From Lepturacanthus savala (Eukaryota; Chordata; Actinopteri; Scombriformes; Trichiuridae), in contig CM060463.1 of assembly GCA_030544235.1 (NCBI GenBank), forward strand, positions 22,996,190-23,060,189: a stretch of DNA of 64,000 nt. Direction: 5' to 3'. Each line of letters begins with the position of its first letter. Within the stretch, counting starts at the first letter, position 1. Positions 12,401-26,300 of this stretch are shown here, in pieces. The notes under the pieces were generated by a model that did no database searches, was not told where the DNA came from, and saw only the letters and a program-made list of their open reading frames with translations. The position numbers and the translations under genes are program-made.

Positions 12401-13705
12401 TTTAAAAGTTAAACCATCCAATCCCTGCAAAAACTCAAAACGCAACAGGAGAATAAACAGTTGCACAATGGATTGGTAATTTGTCACATTTCACCTGGAA
12501 CTTCACCCAATTCTCAGATGTGCTGATCATCCCATAATTGCATGGTACTTACAAATGAGGCATCATTATAAAGGGGAATGAACAAAATTTCCAATGTTAC
12601 AAGACACTGTGACAAAAGAGATATGATCGACCAAACACACATTTTCAGACTTTTTTGGGGAGTTATAACTACATATATACATATACACATATAAGATGTA
12701 TATTCTGTATAATTAATAACCTGCCAGATATAGTTAAAGAGTGGTGATTTAAAGCTTGAACGTGTAAACCAAACAAAATCTACATCCCAGATACCACGGT
12801 TGAATTGGTTTGATATTTAACACAGATTCAATGACACTTATTTAACCTGTGATATATATCATAGATTTTGTTTCAAACAGCATGTGATCTTCATGATCTA
12901 TATATCAGACTATATATCACAGTAATTAAATGCTTAATTAAAAAATCATATTATGTGTGTTTAATGAGTGTTTTAATTACAAAAAATTCATTAAACCAGC
13001 TCATAGTATGATTTTTTTAATAATTACTTTCTTGTGATATACACCCTGTATGATCATGAAGGCATCGCAAATGTTTTTTAATCTGATATATATCACAAGT
13101 TAAATGAGGGTCTTTAAATCTGTCGACTATGTGTCGAATATCAAAGTAATTCAACTGCAGTATCACAGATGATGGTCACAGGGCTGATGTGGCTGAGGCA
13201 CCTGGATGACTTTACAGAGCAATGATTGTTCTCTGCACCACCACATGCTCTGTATCGTCTGTCATTAATGTCGACAGTAGCAGCTTAGCAGCTACTTTGT
13301 AAACAGGCGAAACCTTTAAATTGGTCCCGAAATGAGCTAATCAGCTCCTAAATAACCAGTCAAATTAGCTGAAAAGAGTTCAACAAGCGACTCGCGGGGA
13401 CATTAGTTCGGTGTTGTCAAACAGAAGGATGCCCGGAGGAGGAGGAGAAGGAGAAGGAGGAGGAGGAGGATGAAAGTGGGTCTATTTTCTGTGTTAACGA
13501 GTAACGTTATCGTTGCTCGGGCCGGGAAACCTGTCTGCGGGAAGAACTCTGCCCTTCACGAGCCAGACTCGTGGAAGCTGAACAGAACTGAACAAACAAA
13601 TGTGTGCCGCCCGCCCTCGGGGACCGGCAGCAGTTCATTAGTTTAATTGGAGCAGTTTTAACTTACCTCCGCCGCCCCGTTCAGCTCCAGGTTTTCCGTA
13701 GCCAT
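6466..13705 (-). CDS. ninj1: Ninjurin-1
   Basis: Three coding exons on the minus strand: 13667-13705, 7852-8089, 6466-6608, with phases 0 and 1, giving 139 aa (human 152). Exon 1 encodes MATENLELNGAAE. Exon 2 carries the diagnostic NHYANKKSAAESMLD at residues 30-44 and the first membrane segment (about 69-92). Exon 3 carries the second membrane segment (about 115-132) and a short tail ending FGVQQPTPRG. Residues equivalent to human K45 and D53, reported as important for filament assembly, are present as K36 and D44. NINJ1 is a plasma-membrane protein that oligomerises to rupture the membrane in lytic cell death and was first described as an adhesion molecule. Intron 1 is 5.6 kb. It is transcribed away from wnk2, as in human. 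Confidence 0.95.
7371..7500. repeat. Possible old interspersed repeat in ninj1 intron 2
   Basis: Short, AT-rich stretch with repeated motifs (AATTGATAAATC and its partial inverse) that look like a decayed copy of the GATTAATCGATTAG-type element seen at 36390-36712. Similarity is weak. Confidence 0.25.
8182..8600. repeat. Direct duplication of about 135 bp in ninj1 intron 1
   Basis: Two copies, about 8182-8320 and 8470-8600, share GAGAGTGAAAG, then AATAAAGTCGTTGACACTGT, then GCATAGTTCCTT in the same order and spacing, offset by roughly 285 bases. The copies have diverged by small indels. The rest of intron 1 from 8600 to 12780 shows no gene I can support. Confidence 0.75.
12790..13164. mobile_element. 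Foldback (MITE-like) palindromic element in ninj1 intron 1
   Basis: The left and right halves are imperfect inverted copies of each other across about 375 bases, centred near 12977. Matching pairs include GTTGAATTGGTTTGATATTT with GTTGAATTACTTTGATATTC (reverse strand of the right arm), TTTAACCTGTGATATATATC with TTTAACTTGTGATATATATC, and a shared CTTCATGATC. It is AT-rich with no coding capacity. A non-autonomous foldback DNA transposon is the likeliest origin; the exact ends and any target-site duplication were not resolved. Confidence 0.65.
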
Positions 13706-14060
13706 GTTTGTTGGGTTAGTAGCCGCCGTGCGTCCCGGGCAGGTCAGTCAGGAACTGCGGGGGATTCAGATGTCGGTGGTCGAGCCGGCGGCGGGCAGAG
13801 TACACTGTGTTTATAAAGGCTGTGACGACAATAGTGCAGAACAGACAGACCGCCCCTCCAGCACAGGCCAGTCCTCCACAGTCCTCCACAGCCAGTCCTC
13901 CACAGCCAGTCCTCCACAGTCCTCCACAGCCAGTCCTCCACAGTCCTCCACAGCCAGTCCTCCACAGTCTCCTCCGCGTGCTGCGGGCTGTTCGAGGAAG
14001 TTTGGCCAGAGCCGCTCTCTAGAGATGTGGTTTCCCACGCTCGCGCTCACCCATGTTGTC
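13706..14060 (-). promoter_or_regulatory. ninj1: ninj1 5' leader and promoter region
   Basis: CG-rich sequence immediately upstream (minus strand) of the ninj1 ATG, sitting in the only GC-rich island around that exon. No TATA box is evident. It contains the tandem repeat at 13869-13969. The start site is not located. Confidence 0.45.
13869..13969. repeat. Minisatellite in the ninj1 upstream region
   Basis: Tandem array of CAGTCCTCCACA and the longer CAGTCCTCCACAGC variants in alternating order, about 100 bases. Open frames across it in several frames are repeat artefacts. Confidence 0.9.
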
Positions 14061-14512
14061 CTGTTTATAATTATAACAAATTTATTATAATTAATGTTTT
14101 ATAGCTTAATTGAAGGAACGAGCGGGAACACATTTCACCGTGTGACAGGTTCACGATGATTTATCGATTGATATCCTGCTGTGATGCAGTTAGATGAGCT
14201 AAACAGTGGCTTCGTTTGTCCTTATTTCTCATTAACACCCAGCCCAGAACGACTCGTTACCGCCGCCGCGTGGAGTCACGTGGTGCTGCACGACGGGGGC
14301 TCACACCGTTGGAAATACAAAACACGCTATTCACTTATTTATGGTTTATTTGATAGGGACAGATAGAGTTTACGGAGACAGAATGAGGCAGTATTCTGAC
14401 CCAAGTAACATAGTGCTATTAGCAAATGCTACTTTGCAACAGCCGTCCATAGAATGTCTTTTGTGAAAATAGGAGTTTAAAATTGTGAGGTAAAAAAAAA
14501 AAAACAAAAAAA

Positions 14513-14592
<80 letters not shown>
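14513..14592. repeat. (AT)n microsatellite
   Basis: About 80 bases of AT repeat, preceded by a short poly(A) tract. It lies in the ninj1-wnk2 intergenic interval (about 14060-16360), which otherwise holds AT-rich sequence with no recognisable gene. Confidence 0.95.
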
Positions 14593-14595
<3 letters not shown>

Positions 14596-16359
14596 CATTG
14601 TTGCTCTGAATTAACCAGGATCATAGGCTATCCTAAAAGTGTAAGAGTGTCAGGTATCGAGTTCCAGGTTCTATAGTTTGACAAAAAAAGGCTGAACCTA
14701 AATTTATAAAAACAAAATAGATTTGGGTGAATTCTGATACAATTGTGACCTGTATTTATTTATTTATATAAATGTATTATTAAAATCATTTTATGCATGT
14801 TATCATTTGCACACTTAATAATGGTGCATTACACATTAACAATTATTTTCATTATTATTACATATACTGTTTATACTGTGAATGTTTGCACACACAACAT
14901 TTACTACAATATTATTTAACCTCTTCAGCTCTTTTGGACTCACTTAGAATATGTTTTAACTCATTTTGTGATTGATTTCTGTTGTAGTTGTATTTTTTCT
15001 AACAGTTTTGATTGTTTTGCAGCAAAACACAAATGCCAATTCCTTTTATGTGCAAACCTACTTGGCAGTAAAAACTAATTCTGATAGATTTTTGAATCTT
15101 ATTTTTCAGTAAGAAAGTCGAAGTGGTAAAGGCACTATATGCATCTTATTGCATGTTTTCTCCCAGCAACCATATTGTGAATGATCTTATATACTTTAAG
15201 AAAAGGTGACAAAACACAAAACAGCTGCCCAGTCCAATAAAACACATCTGGCCAGCCATGTGTAACCACGAAATAAAAGTAATAAATAGGATGGCAAGAC
15301 ACCTCTTTAACGGCCACATTCGTGGTTCATTGCCCTAAATCCACCCACCAACTGATTTCTATTGTTTCCATTGTTTCCCTGGTGATCTCCAGGTTTGACC
15401 CTCAAGTTTGACCTCATACAATTTAAACAGTTTCAATAGGTTTCTCCTCGTGGAATAAGCAAATATGTTTTGTGACTTCTTTTTTCTCTGTTTTTCGCTT
15501 CCTCACCCTTCCTTCAGATTCTAAAAACAGGTCTTTAAAAACACATTTTAAAAGTAAAAGTTCTAGTAATAAAAATAAACATATAATAATAATGAATTAA
15601 GCTTGAAACTGGGTAAGAGAATGTCATTCTGACCAGTTTCCTTCATCTCTGAACTGTGCCTTAGCCAGAATTGTAAAATCAACTTATTTATATTATGTAT
15701 TCAAACGTTTATAGCTGTGATACATAGTTGTGAATGAGGGACAAACCTCAAATCTTTAGTACTCATTTTACTCCCACTAATAAAGCAGCTCTTTTATGCA
15801 TATGTAATATATTTGATCATCATGTTCACTATTAATTGCTCTGCAAAGTTTTCATTAAAAATTCTCCAAACCATCAGTCTAATATGATGATATGATGCAT
15901 TTCAAAGTAGTTTAAGATACAAATTAACCATAAGAAAAGCATGAGAAATAGTGTACACATATTACTAAATAACACTTCCTTACACTGCATTAGGGTGCTT
16001 ATAACTGTATTGGTGGATGATCTTTCTTCCATTTTAGTGTTTCTCTCTCTCTTATTCTTCTATGTAATATTGAAAGGGGAAATGACACAAAAAGTGTTGT
16101 GAAATAGGATAAAATTCCCTATCAGTGGGAATATAACCCCTGTATTATTTTTGGAATAATTCTACATAATTAAAAACAGAGAAAGAGGGGGCTGACATCC
16201 TGTGTATCTGTGAGAAATTTTGATAGAGAAAGAGCTTCCTTTATTCCTAACAGGGAGCGTCATCCCTCAGCCTGCCTGCACAGGATCCATGTGGATGAGT
16301 AGGTTATTAAGACGTTCTCCCTCCGGTGCGTTTTATCCCGCAGCCTTATAGGCTAATTC

Positions 16360-17336
16360 CCATCAGCGTCCCTTTTGGTTGGTAGGCTTTGACAGACATC
16401 CTCCCATTGGAAGTTTAGCGCGTCACAATAAGGGCGGACGGTGGTGTGGTCCACGCAGCCTGTGTCAGGGGAGGCTGAGGGTGCCGCCTAAAAGCGTGCC
16501 TGGATATTGGATACGTGTTGTTGCTAGGGGCGTGGGTTGTGCCGTTAAATATTCTACTTTTCCCCCAGATCTCACAGAGATTATATTCGTTAGGACGGCG
16601 GCCCGTCTCGCCGGGACGAGGCAGCGACGCGCTGGCACCTGGCTGCTCCAAAACGCCGAGGAGAAACGCTGCCGCAGTGAGCGATAATCTGATAAGCGCG
16701 TGTGTCCATCCCGCACTCCGCTCCGGGACATCGCCGCTCTGGAGAGGGGGGTGAAAAAAAAAGTACGTGCGGGATAGTTAAAGGAGCAATGCAGAGATGC
16801 TGAGGTCACACTTCTCTGGAGCTGATTCAGATTTTCACGCGGAAGACCAGCCGCGTTATTTTGCATCCACCGGAGCCGCGGTGGGTCGATCGGTGTTTAC
16901 GGGGGTGACAGCTGCGCACTCGGTCGCCCCGTGATGCGTCTTCGGAGGGATTAGCGTGTGTCACACAGCCTTTAAAGCGGGGATCTGATCCAATGTGGAG
17001 GAAATTGTTTACTTGAGCTCGTATAGGCTGAACAGGGCAATGACATCAAGCTTAACTTAACGGCGCTGTAGCCTCATACTGCAGCAAGGTGCACCGACCG
17101 GGGGCGTGAAGTTGTGCGAGGAGCAATGCACGCATCCTCGGAGCTGGACGCTGCGTGGGGACGATTTGTGTCCTAAACAAACCTAAGGCATAAGGCCAAA
17201 TATCCTCAGCTGACGAACTGCGTCACTGCATGCGAGTGTTGCAGGTAGGCAGCAAACTCTCCCACCAGCGGGAGAGGAGCATGCACATCTTCCTCCTTAC
17301 GCAATGTCGCCGGTAGTTTGACCGTCTCCCCCGGGG
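16360..17336 (+). promoter_or_regulatory. wnk2: wnk2 promoter and 5' leader (CpG-rich)
   Basis: A sharp rise in CG content with many CpG dinucleotides begins near 16360 and runs into wnk2 exon 1. An in-frame TGA at 17319-17321, 15 bases before the ATG, supports the chosen start. Open frames on both strands in this island look like composition artefacts. No TATA box was found, and the exact start site is unknown. Confidence 0.5.
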
Positions 17337-20300
17337 ATGGATTCGGCGGACGATTCAAGAAAGGATCCGCCACGAGGATCCACGTTTTCCTCTGCGCCGA
17401 ATTTAGACTCGGACATTAATGCAAATGCCTGCAGGCCTATTTACGAGAACGGGGCAGACCACAATGTCAGCATCCACAGCGCAGCCCTGCGGGGGGCCAG
17501 TGACCCCAGCGCCTATCCCTCCACGGACTACCAGGGGCTGGTCCGGCAGAGGTTCATCCGGAGAAGCGCGTGGGTCTCGGAGAACGAGGAGCAGCCGGTG
17601 GACGCGCCGGAATGTGTTAACAGCATCCCGGTGGTTAACATCGACCTGCGCACCATCGTCGGTCGGAGTCGAACCCGAGTCCTGCAAGGAACGCGCCTCG
17701 GCCTCCAGGAGACCTCCGGCGCGGAGGGCCAGGTCGAGCTCACGGACGGCGCTGCGGAGAGCGCGAGCGCCGGCGAGGGGAAGGTAGACAGCAGCGAAAC
17801 TGAGCTCAAGGTAGAGGAGGTGCCCTCCGATGTCACAGGTAAAGCCGGAAGTGACGAGAACGAAGAGGAGCCCGGGATGAAGGCTGTGTCCACCTCACCT
17901 GGGGGCCGCTTCCTCAAGTTTGACATTGAGCTGGGCAGCGGCTCCTTCAAGACGGTCTATAAAGGTCTTGACACCGACACTTGGGTCGAAGTGGCTTGGT
18001 GTGAACTCCAGGTGGGTTCGCTGATCGTTCGGGTCCGACATCCAATAATAAGCCCGTTGTCGTGGAAGCTACGTGGCTTTTGTTTAGCAAACACCTGCCC
18101 AGCATAGTGCATCTGTAGTGAGCGTCGCTGGTTACTGCAGGTGTTAGGAGTATGCAGCAAACAGAGCGTTGCCTTACGAATGAAGTTACTCTGTAACTTC
18201 ATTCATCTGAAGTTGAAACACTTAGATTATAATGATAATCACTTGTAGATTTTTTTACCAAATCATATCCATAAAACTCTCAGGCCTTTCAGGTAACAAA
18301 TGATGTATCGACAGTCCAAACAAATGAATAATCTTTCTAAATTAATATATCCAAGAGTGAATATGATTTTGGCATATATTGTATACATTACATTGACTTT
18401 CAGATGTCTATGACATCTTTTCCAAAATTGATCAATCAACCAACAGTTACAGTCGTTTGAGTTTGATTTGCACCCTGGTCTATGTTCTCATGACCTCTTA
18501 TTCATGAATGTGTTATTCTATGCAGGGTGTGGATGGGAGACTGTTTGCCATGATGTTTTTGTCAATGAGCCTTCATAGAATGTTTTGCAGGAAGGAATGA
18601 AAAAATATTGTCACAGAAAAATTGTTACAGGGTGGACCAAAGAGGAGGAGACTGACAATCATACTGTATGTTCTCGTCACAAAGTTGTGCATCACCCAGG
18701 AGTTATACCAATGACTTGTAAACCTTGCAAAAAAAAAAAAACTGAAAAATGAAGATGGTTCAGAGAAACATTAGGTTTCAAAAGGTTCATTAAGTCTACA
18801 TTTTCAGCCATATCAACTACAATAAGTGAGTGTAACACTTCTGCACAATCTGGCCAGATGAACTGAATTCTCTCTTTGATTGGTTTGAATTCATGAGAAA
18901 GGATTCCTAGCAGATGTGACAGTAGCACCCTACTTCAAAACAGTGACAGCTTGTATCACTAATCTGTGTATGAGCAGTTTAAATGCCGTCCATGTGATAC
19001 GCAGATTAGCCTGTAGACAGACCTGTAGACGGTGGACTTTTGGGCGTCAAAATGTCCAACGCTTTCGCAGTCTGTCCAGAGCAAATACCTGAAAACAATA
19101 AAAGCAGTATCATGCTGCTTTTGGAATATAGCTTCATGACACACTCACCAATAAACCAGGGGCACAGCCAGGATATAGAATATATATAGAACATATTGTG
19201 GGCAAGTGCAAAGGATTAGATTCCTAAAAAAAAAATCAAGCCAGTTCAAGCTGAGTCATCACCTCTGCATCGTTTTATGGACTTTTAAATTTTCATTAAA
19301 TTGCCATAATGACGATAACGTTTGTGACCTCAGGCACGGCCCTGCAGCGTGACTCTACAGATTCAGTACGGCTTTGGAGTGAGCACAGCTGATTCTTTTT
19401 GAGTCTCCCTACTCTTGCGGAATCCAGGTTCACCCTATCAGACCGTTTCACCTCAATCAAGTTCAGACTAATACAATCACGATTACATCGCTCTTATCTC
19501 ACAGCTCCTATTGGCAACAGCACAGGTCTATACACCTAATCTATAGATTCCTGGGAAGCAAGTGGTGGAAGTGGAGTTTGGCTTGTTTCTCTGTTTCGTT
19601 AATATAATATACATGTAATGAGGCTCGTTTGGACGTCGATCCATCCTTCCAGAAGTTAACAAAGCCATCCCCCGATTGACTGTGCAGAGAATAATTAATG
19701 CATTGTCTCCTTGTTACATCCCGGGATTAAGCCTTGGTTCTCTATTTTTGTTACTTGCATTGAATATTTCTCATATGAGAGTAATTCATTAAAATTCAGT
19801 TTTTCATGTCTTTAACAGGGGTTTAAAGGGATTTAAATTGTGCACCAAAAGTTTGAGGTATTTTTTAACATTATTACTTATTACTATGCCTTATTAACTG
19901 CAGTTTAAAGAGGAAGAGTATAGTTTGGATGTGTAGCGGCATGCTTTATGTTTTTTTTTAATCACTACAACATGTGTACATGTACAATTTGCATCTGTAG
20001 TGCATCTGCCTGAGCAGGTTCTTAGGGGAGATCTAGTGATGATTCAACCGTTCTGTCCCTGGAGGTGAGGCCGTGCCCTTTAGAGCTTTTGTGCCTGTGC
20101 TCACAAAAGCCAGTGTAACTCAAATATTGGGCCTGTACTGTCTGTGTGGTATTAAGTCTAAGAATGAGACAGCAGAAAACACGCCGTAGTACAGTACTGT
20201 AGATGCTCATAGATAAGATTTTGAAATCAATCTTGAAGGCCAGCTGCTGCCCGATGTTGAGTAGACCAGATTGCTGCTCTCGTTCCCTATTTATCTACTA

Positions 20301-23300
20301 AACAATGATCAGACATCAGCTGAACAAGTTGTTTGCATAAAAATGAGCAAAATATGCATCAAGATGTAGTAAATGCCAAACCATCACACTGGCTTGAGAT
20401 CTCTGTCTCATAGTTCTACACTACTATTTGTCTTGTTTGATCACCTAGTGATAAATATGAAACATTAATTTATCCCCCTGTGGTATTACCACACATATGT
20501 GTCTGGAGAGCAAATCCTGCTGATGCAGCCCTCTGCAGCAAGACACAGGGAGAAAGAGAGAGAGAGAGAAAGCAGAGGGAAAGGGTGGGTTCAGCTAAGG
20601 ACAGCATGTAAGACGTGCTGTAGTCGATACACAGTAAAGCAAGAGTTCTATATTTACATTGATTTCGTCCTTACCTCTTCACACTCAGAAATAAATGTCA
20701 GTGCTGCTAATGTATTTTTTTTACTCTGCCTTTTGTGCCCAATTAAGCCACACTAAATCAGATTCTTTGTTGTAAGTGCCACACCCTGCTTGAACCTCCT
20801 CTGCTAAAATTCTTTAATAATCTGTATGGAAACCTAGAAGATTTGACAGTATAGACAATGAGGCAGAGTGTAGCATGTTTATTCTTAATAAGAATCCGAA
20901 TTACAAATGCAGGAGGCGTATCCTTCACAATGCTGCACGTAATCCAAGATGCATTAGGCTGCGCGCCGCATAGGTCAGTATGGGCTGTAACTGAAACATG
21001 ATCCCCCAGTGTCAGTCAATAATCAATGCCAAGAAATGTACAGTAGGTTACTGTGCATCCTGGACATTTGACACACTGAACGCACCCTCATCATTTTGAT
21101 TTTATTGTGTGTATAAGAAGGAGTGAAAATCTGGAGGTCATAAAATGTAACGTTTGTCATGGTCAGAGCGATAGGTTGTATCTGTCATGCTGACTGGAGA
21201 GAAACAGAAAAGATGTTCGCTGTCAGCTGTTTTACTATTTATACAACAGTACAGGGAAAGGCAGGGGCCAAAATATTGATCCAGATTCACCTGGGCTCAT
21301 ATCCAAAGATGTACGATTTTTTAATCTGGGGCATTGTTTAACTTTGAGTATAGATTTTATTGGATTTGATTAAAGAAAATCACTTATTTCCAATTTACAG
21401 TTTGCAGTCATAAACTCCTCATGGTCCATCTGTGCTTCATTATTTATATAAACAGCATGTAAAAAAAATCATTCGTGAGAAATTTGCCTGTCTTTAAAAA
21501 ATATATATTGTTCTGTTTTAGTTTTGCATGTTTTATACACAGTGGTAATGAAAAAAAAGAGTAGGTGCTTCAGACCATACAGTCAATGGTTCAGACACCC
21601 ATGTTTACCTACTCAAAATGCCAAGGCTGTGTTCACTCTAAACATGAGCCGCAGGCAATTCTGATATAGCTTCACTCCTGAAGCCACAACAGATGATTTA
21701 AAGGTGGATAAATTATTAGGTCTCTTCTTCTCTTCCATTTATATTAAAGAAACACTGAGAAATGATCATGATCAAGTCTCACCCCCCTGTCCCTGAACGG
21801 TTTTACATTTGGACTAAATGACCAAAAAAAGGCTCTAAAAAAAAAGAAACAAATTGAATAAATTCATGCATTTCTTATATTTAAAAATGAATTGTCTTTG
21901 TCCATTTTCTCAAGGAACGGAAACTGTCCAAAGCTGAGCGGCAGAGGTTCAAAGAGGAGGCAGAGATGTTAAAGGCTCTTCAGCATCCCAACATTGTACG
22001 ATTCTATGACTTCTGGGAATCACCGGTGAAAGGGAAGAAGTGCATTGTTCTGGTGACAGAGCTAATGACCTCAGGGACTCTAAAAACGTGAGTGAGAAAT
22101 GAAGAAAAAAAAAGCTTTTCTATAATTATCTTTTTGAGATTTGCACTCCGTTTTAGCTCATATGTCCTTTTTGGCCTTGTGCTTGACATGAAATGGAATT
22201 TAATTTGCAGTCACTGATCATAAAAAAGGAAATAATAGCCTCTTATTGCAGCGTCTACCAGCCAGTTTAAAACAACTTAACAGTAATGACCGTCAGACAG
22301 TTTACATCATGTGGCTCAAGTTTCATACCAGTTGAATGACACCTTAATTACAATAATGTGGAACGGTGTAGAGACTGTACTATTTTAGCAAATCAAGATA
22401 TTATCTATGCTTTTCTTTTAACAATGAAGAAGAATTGTTATGATTGTAGTCATGAATTTTTCTCTTTGTTCAAAATGTAATGGAATTTTTTTGGATATTT
22501 TTCACTTACCCATAGGTATCTGAAGCGCTTTAAAGTGATGAAGCCTAAAGTTCTGAGAAGCTGGTGTAGACAGATTCTCAAAGGACTCCACTTCCTTCAC
22601 ACAAGGACTCCTCCAATCATCCACAGAGACCTCAAGTGTGACAACATCTTCATCACTGGTCCCACAGGCTCTGTCAAAATAGGAGACCTGGGCTTAGCGA
22701 CACTAAAGAGGGCCTCCTTCGCAAAGAGTGTCATTGGTTAGTCCCTGTCACTGTTTTATTGAATTGTGATTAGCTGAATACATTTTTAATATATATTTCT
22801 TTTAAACTCAAAATTATGATAAATGCATGTGTTTCAAAATCAGTTTTAGGTGTCCACAGGCAGTCTGAAATGGTATTAGCTCCTGTTTTTATTAAACTAT
22901 TGTATCATTTTATTTTATTTTACAGACAGCTTGGTCCTCCAGGTGCACGATCCCAGCATCTCATTAAAAATCTGCATAAAGTCCACGTTAATTTAACCAT
23001 TGTTTGGTCAAACTGTTCTCGACAATTAGTTTAACCACAAGGAATAATCAAATATTATCTGAAACTTGTGTCACACCGAAGCCTGAGTTTATTGTGTTAA
23101 AGTTGCACAGACCAGCAAAAAATTTGTGATTTTTACTTTCCAATCATTCCTTCTTGTCTGTCATGCAAGTGATTTGAAGCGTCAACTCATTCACCCTGGA
23201 ATTAAGAATTAGCAGCCGTGTTGGATTTCAGTCCTCGACATTGGTATTGATCCCACTGAAACTGGATGAAACACTGAGCTCATGAGTTTATAATATATCT

Positions 23301-26300
23301 CTCTATCACTCTATCTTGAATTAATTCTGTAGGGACTCCAGAGTTCATGGCCCCGGAGATGTATGAGGAGCATTATGATGAGGGTGTGGATGTCTACGCC
23401 TTTGGGATGTGTATGCTGGAAATGGCAACTTCAGAGTACCCCTACTCAGAGTGTCAGAATGCTGCTCAGATCTACCGCAAAGTCACGAGTGTGAGTTCAG
23501 AGCTTTTAAACTCTGCTGTTCAGATCGTGATCGTGTTCATAGGGGTTCATAGACCCTCAGAATTTTCAGTAACTATTAGTTAACTGGGAGACAAGATTAC
23601 TAAAGTTGGAATTTATGCTTATTTCTATTAATTAATTATATATTATCTTGATTATTATATATTATCATATTTTATATCAGTAAAATATTAAAATGATGTC
23701 ACCTGCCTGCTACATTCAGCCATGGTAAAAGTCGAAATCTCTTTCTTTGTTTGACCAGCAGTCTAAACACAACCAGTGTTCAGTTTATTGAATAAAATAA
23801 ACAATTATAATATAAATATTTACCTTTTCTGGTCCTTAAAAGTGAGGCTGTAACCAACCACTGCAGCAATGAGTGGTGCTAAATGTTAAACAGTAGAATA
23901 TGTGGAGAACTCTCACAAAGTCAGCAAACCGACACACTTACTATACAAAAACATTTACCTATAGTTTGCTAATGTTAGCTTACCAGTAGCTATCTAGCTA
24001 ATATCAGATAACGTTAGCTGATATTAGCTAGGTAGCTACTGGTTACACCAGAGCAAGTTAAGCTGAACTTAGCGGTGCATTTTTCCATTTGTAAGAAGAA
24101 TAATGTGTTTTTGTCAAAAGATACATGGGCTCACTTTAACCAGTCATTTTATTTTTAGTTCACGAATGGCTCCTACTATGAATCAGTTTTAATTATCATC
24201 AGATTCCCACTCAAGTAACCATTCCAATGCTGCAAAATTCCTGTATAGCACTAACTTCACATGGCTGCGTTGTGTGGGAGAAATTACAGTGGTACAGAGA
24301 ACCTGTCATTAATGCTTCATGACACCTCCTTTGTAACACGGCCATGTGTTAATTACTGCTGTTTTTTTCTGAGCGTGTGACTTGGTTTGACATGTTATTG
24401 TTTTTTTTTTGGTTTTTTTTGCCAGGGGGTGAAACCTGCCAGCTACGGTAAAGTAAGCGACCCAGAAATTAAGGAGATAATTGGGGAGTGTATCTGTCAC
24501 AGATGGGAGGAAAGGTAAGTAGACCAGGCTTATTGGTCTGATGATACACATGTAGGTAGAGGTTGAGCCTTACTTTAAATTTTTTTTATTTCTGATCTTG
24601 CAGTATGGCATTACTCTTAAATACTGTTCAGCATGTCTTATTTGACCCAAAATTATATTTTTTAAGCCTGAAAGGCAATTACTTTTTTTAAAAGCTGCCA
24701 AGAATATAAACAAATGGAAATATTTCTAAATGATTTATTTCTGTGCAGCTGGTATACAATTTTGCGCATAGAGGGTGTTCTGGGTCTGTGTTGATTGATG
24801 GTTTTAATGTTTATAATGCAACTTACCGTCCTGTGGCTTCCTTTACTTTCACATAAAGTAACAGAAACACTTAAAGCTGTTTTGTTCTTTTGATTTAGAT
24901 AACTTGAGATCATTATACTGTGTCATTGTGAATGTACATATGTCTTAAACCTAAAGAAAACACATGTTCTGAAACATTAATTAACATTAATTAATCACCC
25001 AGTAGCATTTAGTGGAACAAACTTTGCAGAAATCGAATATAATATTCATAGGTATGTTTTAGTTAGTATATTATGCAGTGAAAATAAGAAGTGTGTTTTT
25101 ATTATCTTAGAATCAGTCATTTGTATATGCACTTGCATTGTCATGTTTCGTTTCATGTTTTTCGCAGCCACCGTAGATTCCCCTTTAGGGTTAAGCCACT
25201 CTGTTGCAATTTGCAACCTTGTCACCAGAGGACACCAACCACACACTGTACATATAATGACTGATAATATATATTTGTGATAAATGTGTTTTAGGGACTT
25301 ATTATAAAGGAATTATTAAGGTCATGCTCCACACTGTTTAGGGTCAGAATGTGAGCAGTAGGTAAGGGTTAACACTAATATTTGGCTCTGACACAGTGTC
25401 TGTGTGTTGTGCATCATTAGGTTTTACTGCTCTAGTGACCTTTGTGCGGGTTAGTAGCTGTTGTTTTGTGTATTTCCTGCAGGTACTCCATCAAGGACCT
25501 CCTGAATCATGCCTTTTTTGCAGAGGATACAGGTGTGAGGGTGGAGCTCAATGAAGAAGATGACGGGAAAAAAGTGTCCATCGCACTAAAACTGTGGGTG
25601 GAGGATCCTAAAAAGCTGAAGGGGAAGTACAAGGACACCGGTGCTATTGAATTTACCTTTGACTTGGTCAGTGAGGTCCCAGAGGATGTTGCCCAAGAAA
25701 TGGTAAGGAAATATTCAATCACTGAAAGAATGGTTGAATTCACACCATTTGGTGTTAATGTTATTGCTACATTTTTTTTCACTTAGTAGGACAAAAATCT
25801 GGCCTATTAGTCACAACAGAATGATCCTCTTTTCTTTTACTGGTTTGGATGTCTCTGCTCTTGTTTGACCATGGCTTTTGTTGTTCCACCAGCTGTCTCT
25901 TTATGTTGCCTGGGCCATGACCATTGACAAATACTTGATTTTCATTGGTTAGCAGGTGTTAAACTCTATCAACATGTCAAACACTATTCCAAATCATTAC
26001 ACAAGCAATATAAAGCTGAGGGTAACCATAGCAACGATATTCAGCTTTGTACACTTTATCAATTCTAATTGATAAAACAGTTACAAATATTTTTTGCCTG
26101 TGACAAATGACCATGGTTTAAGAATTATAATACATGATGAGGTGGCAGAGGTGCCTCCCCCTCATCCCTTATTTTATTATATCTGGACACCTAGCCATGG
26201 ATTATCTCTTATATAACGATTATCTACTGTGTGTCTTGTGAAAAGGTAATCTTCTTTCACTTGGGACACAATCTCTCTCTCATTTAATTACATATGATGG

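Noticed and set aside
12012..12479. 155-codon open frame in ninj1 intron 1
   Set aside because: No recognisable family, low-complexity composition, an equally open frame on the other strand, and no splice or promoter context. It could be a decayed repeat, but I cannot support a gene.
16379..16866. Overlapping open frames on both strands upstream of wnk2
   Set aside because: CpG-rich promoter sequence keeps several frames open by chance; no family resemblance and no splice logic.
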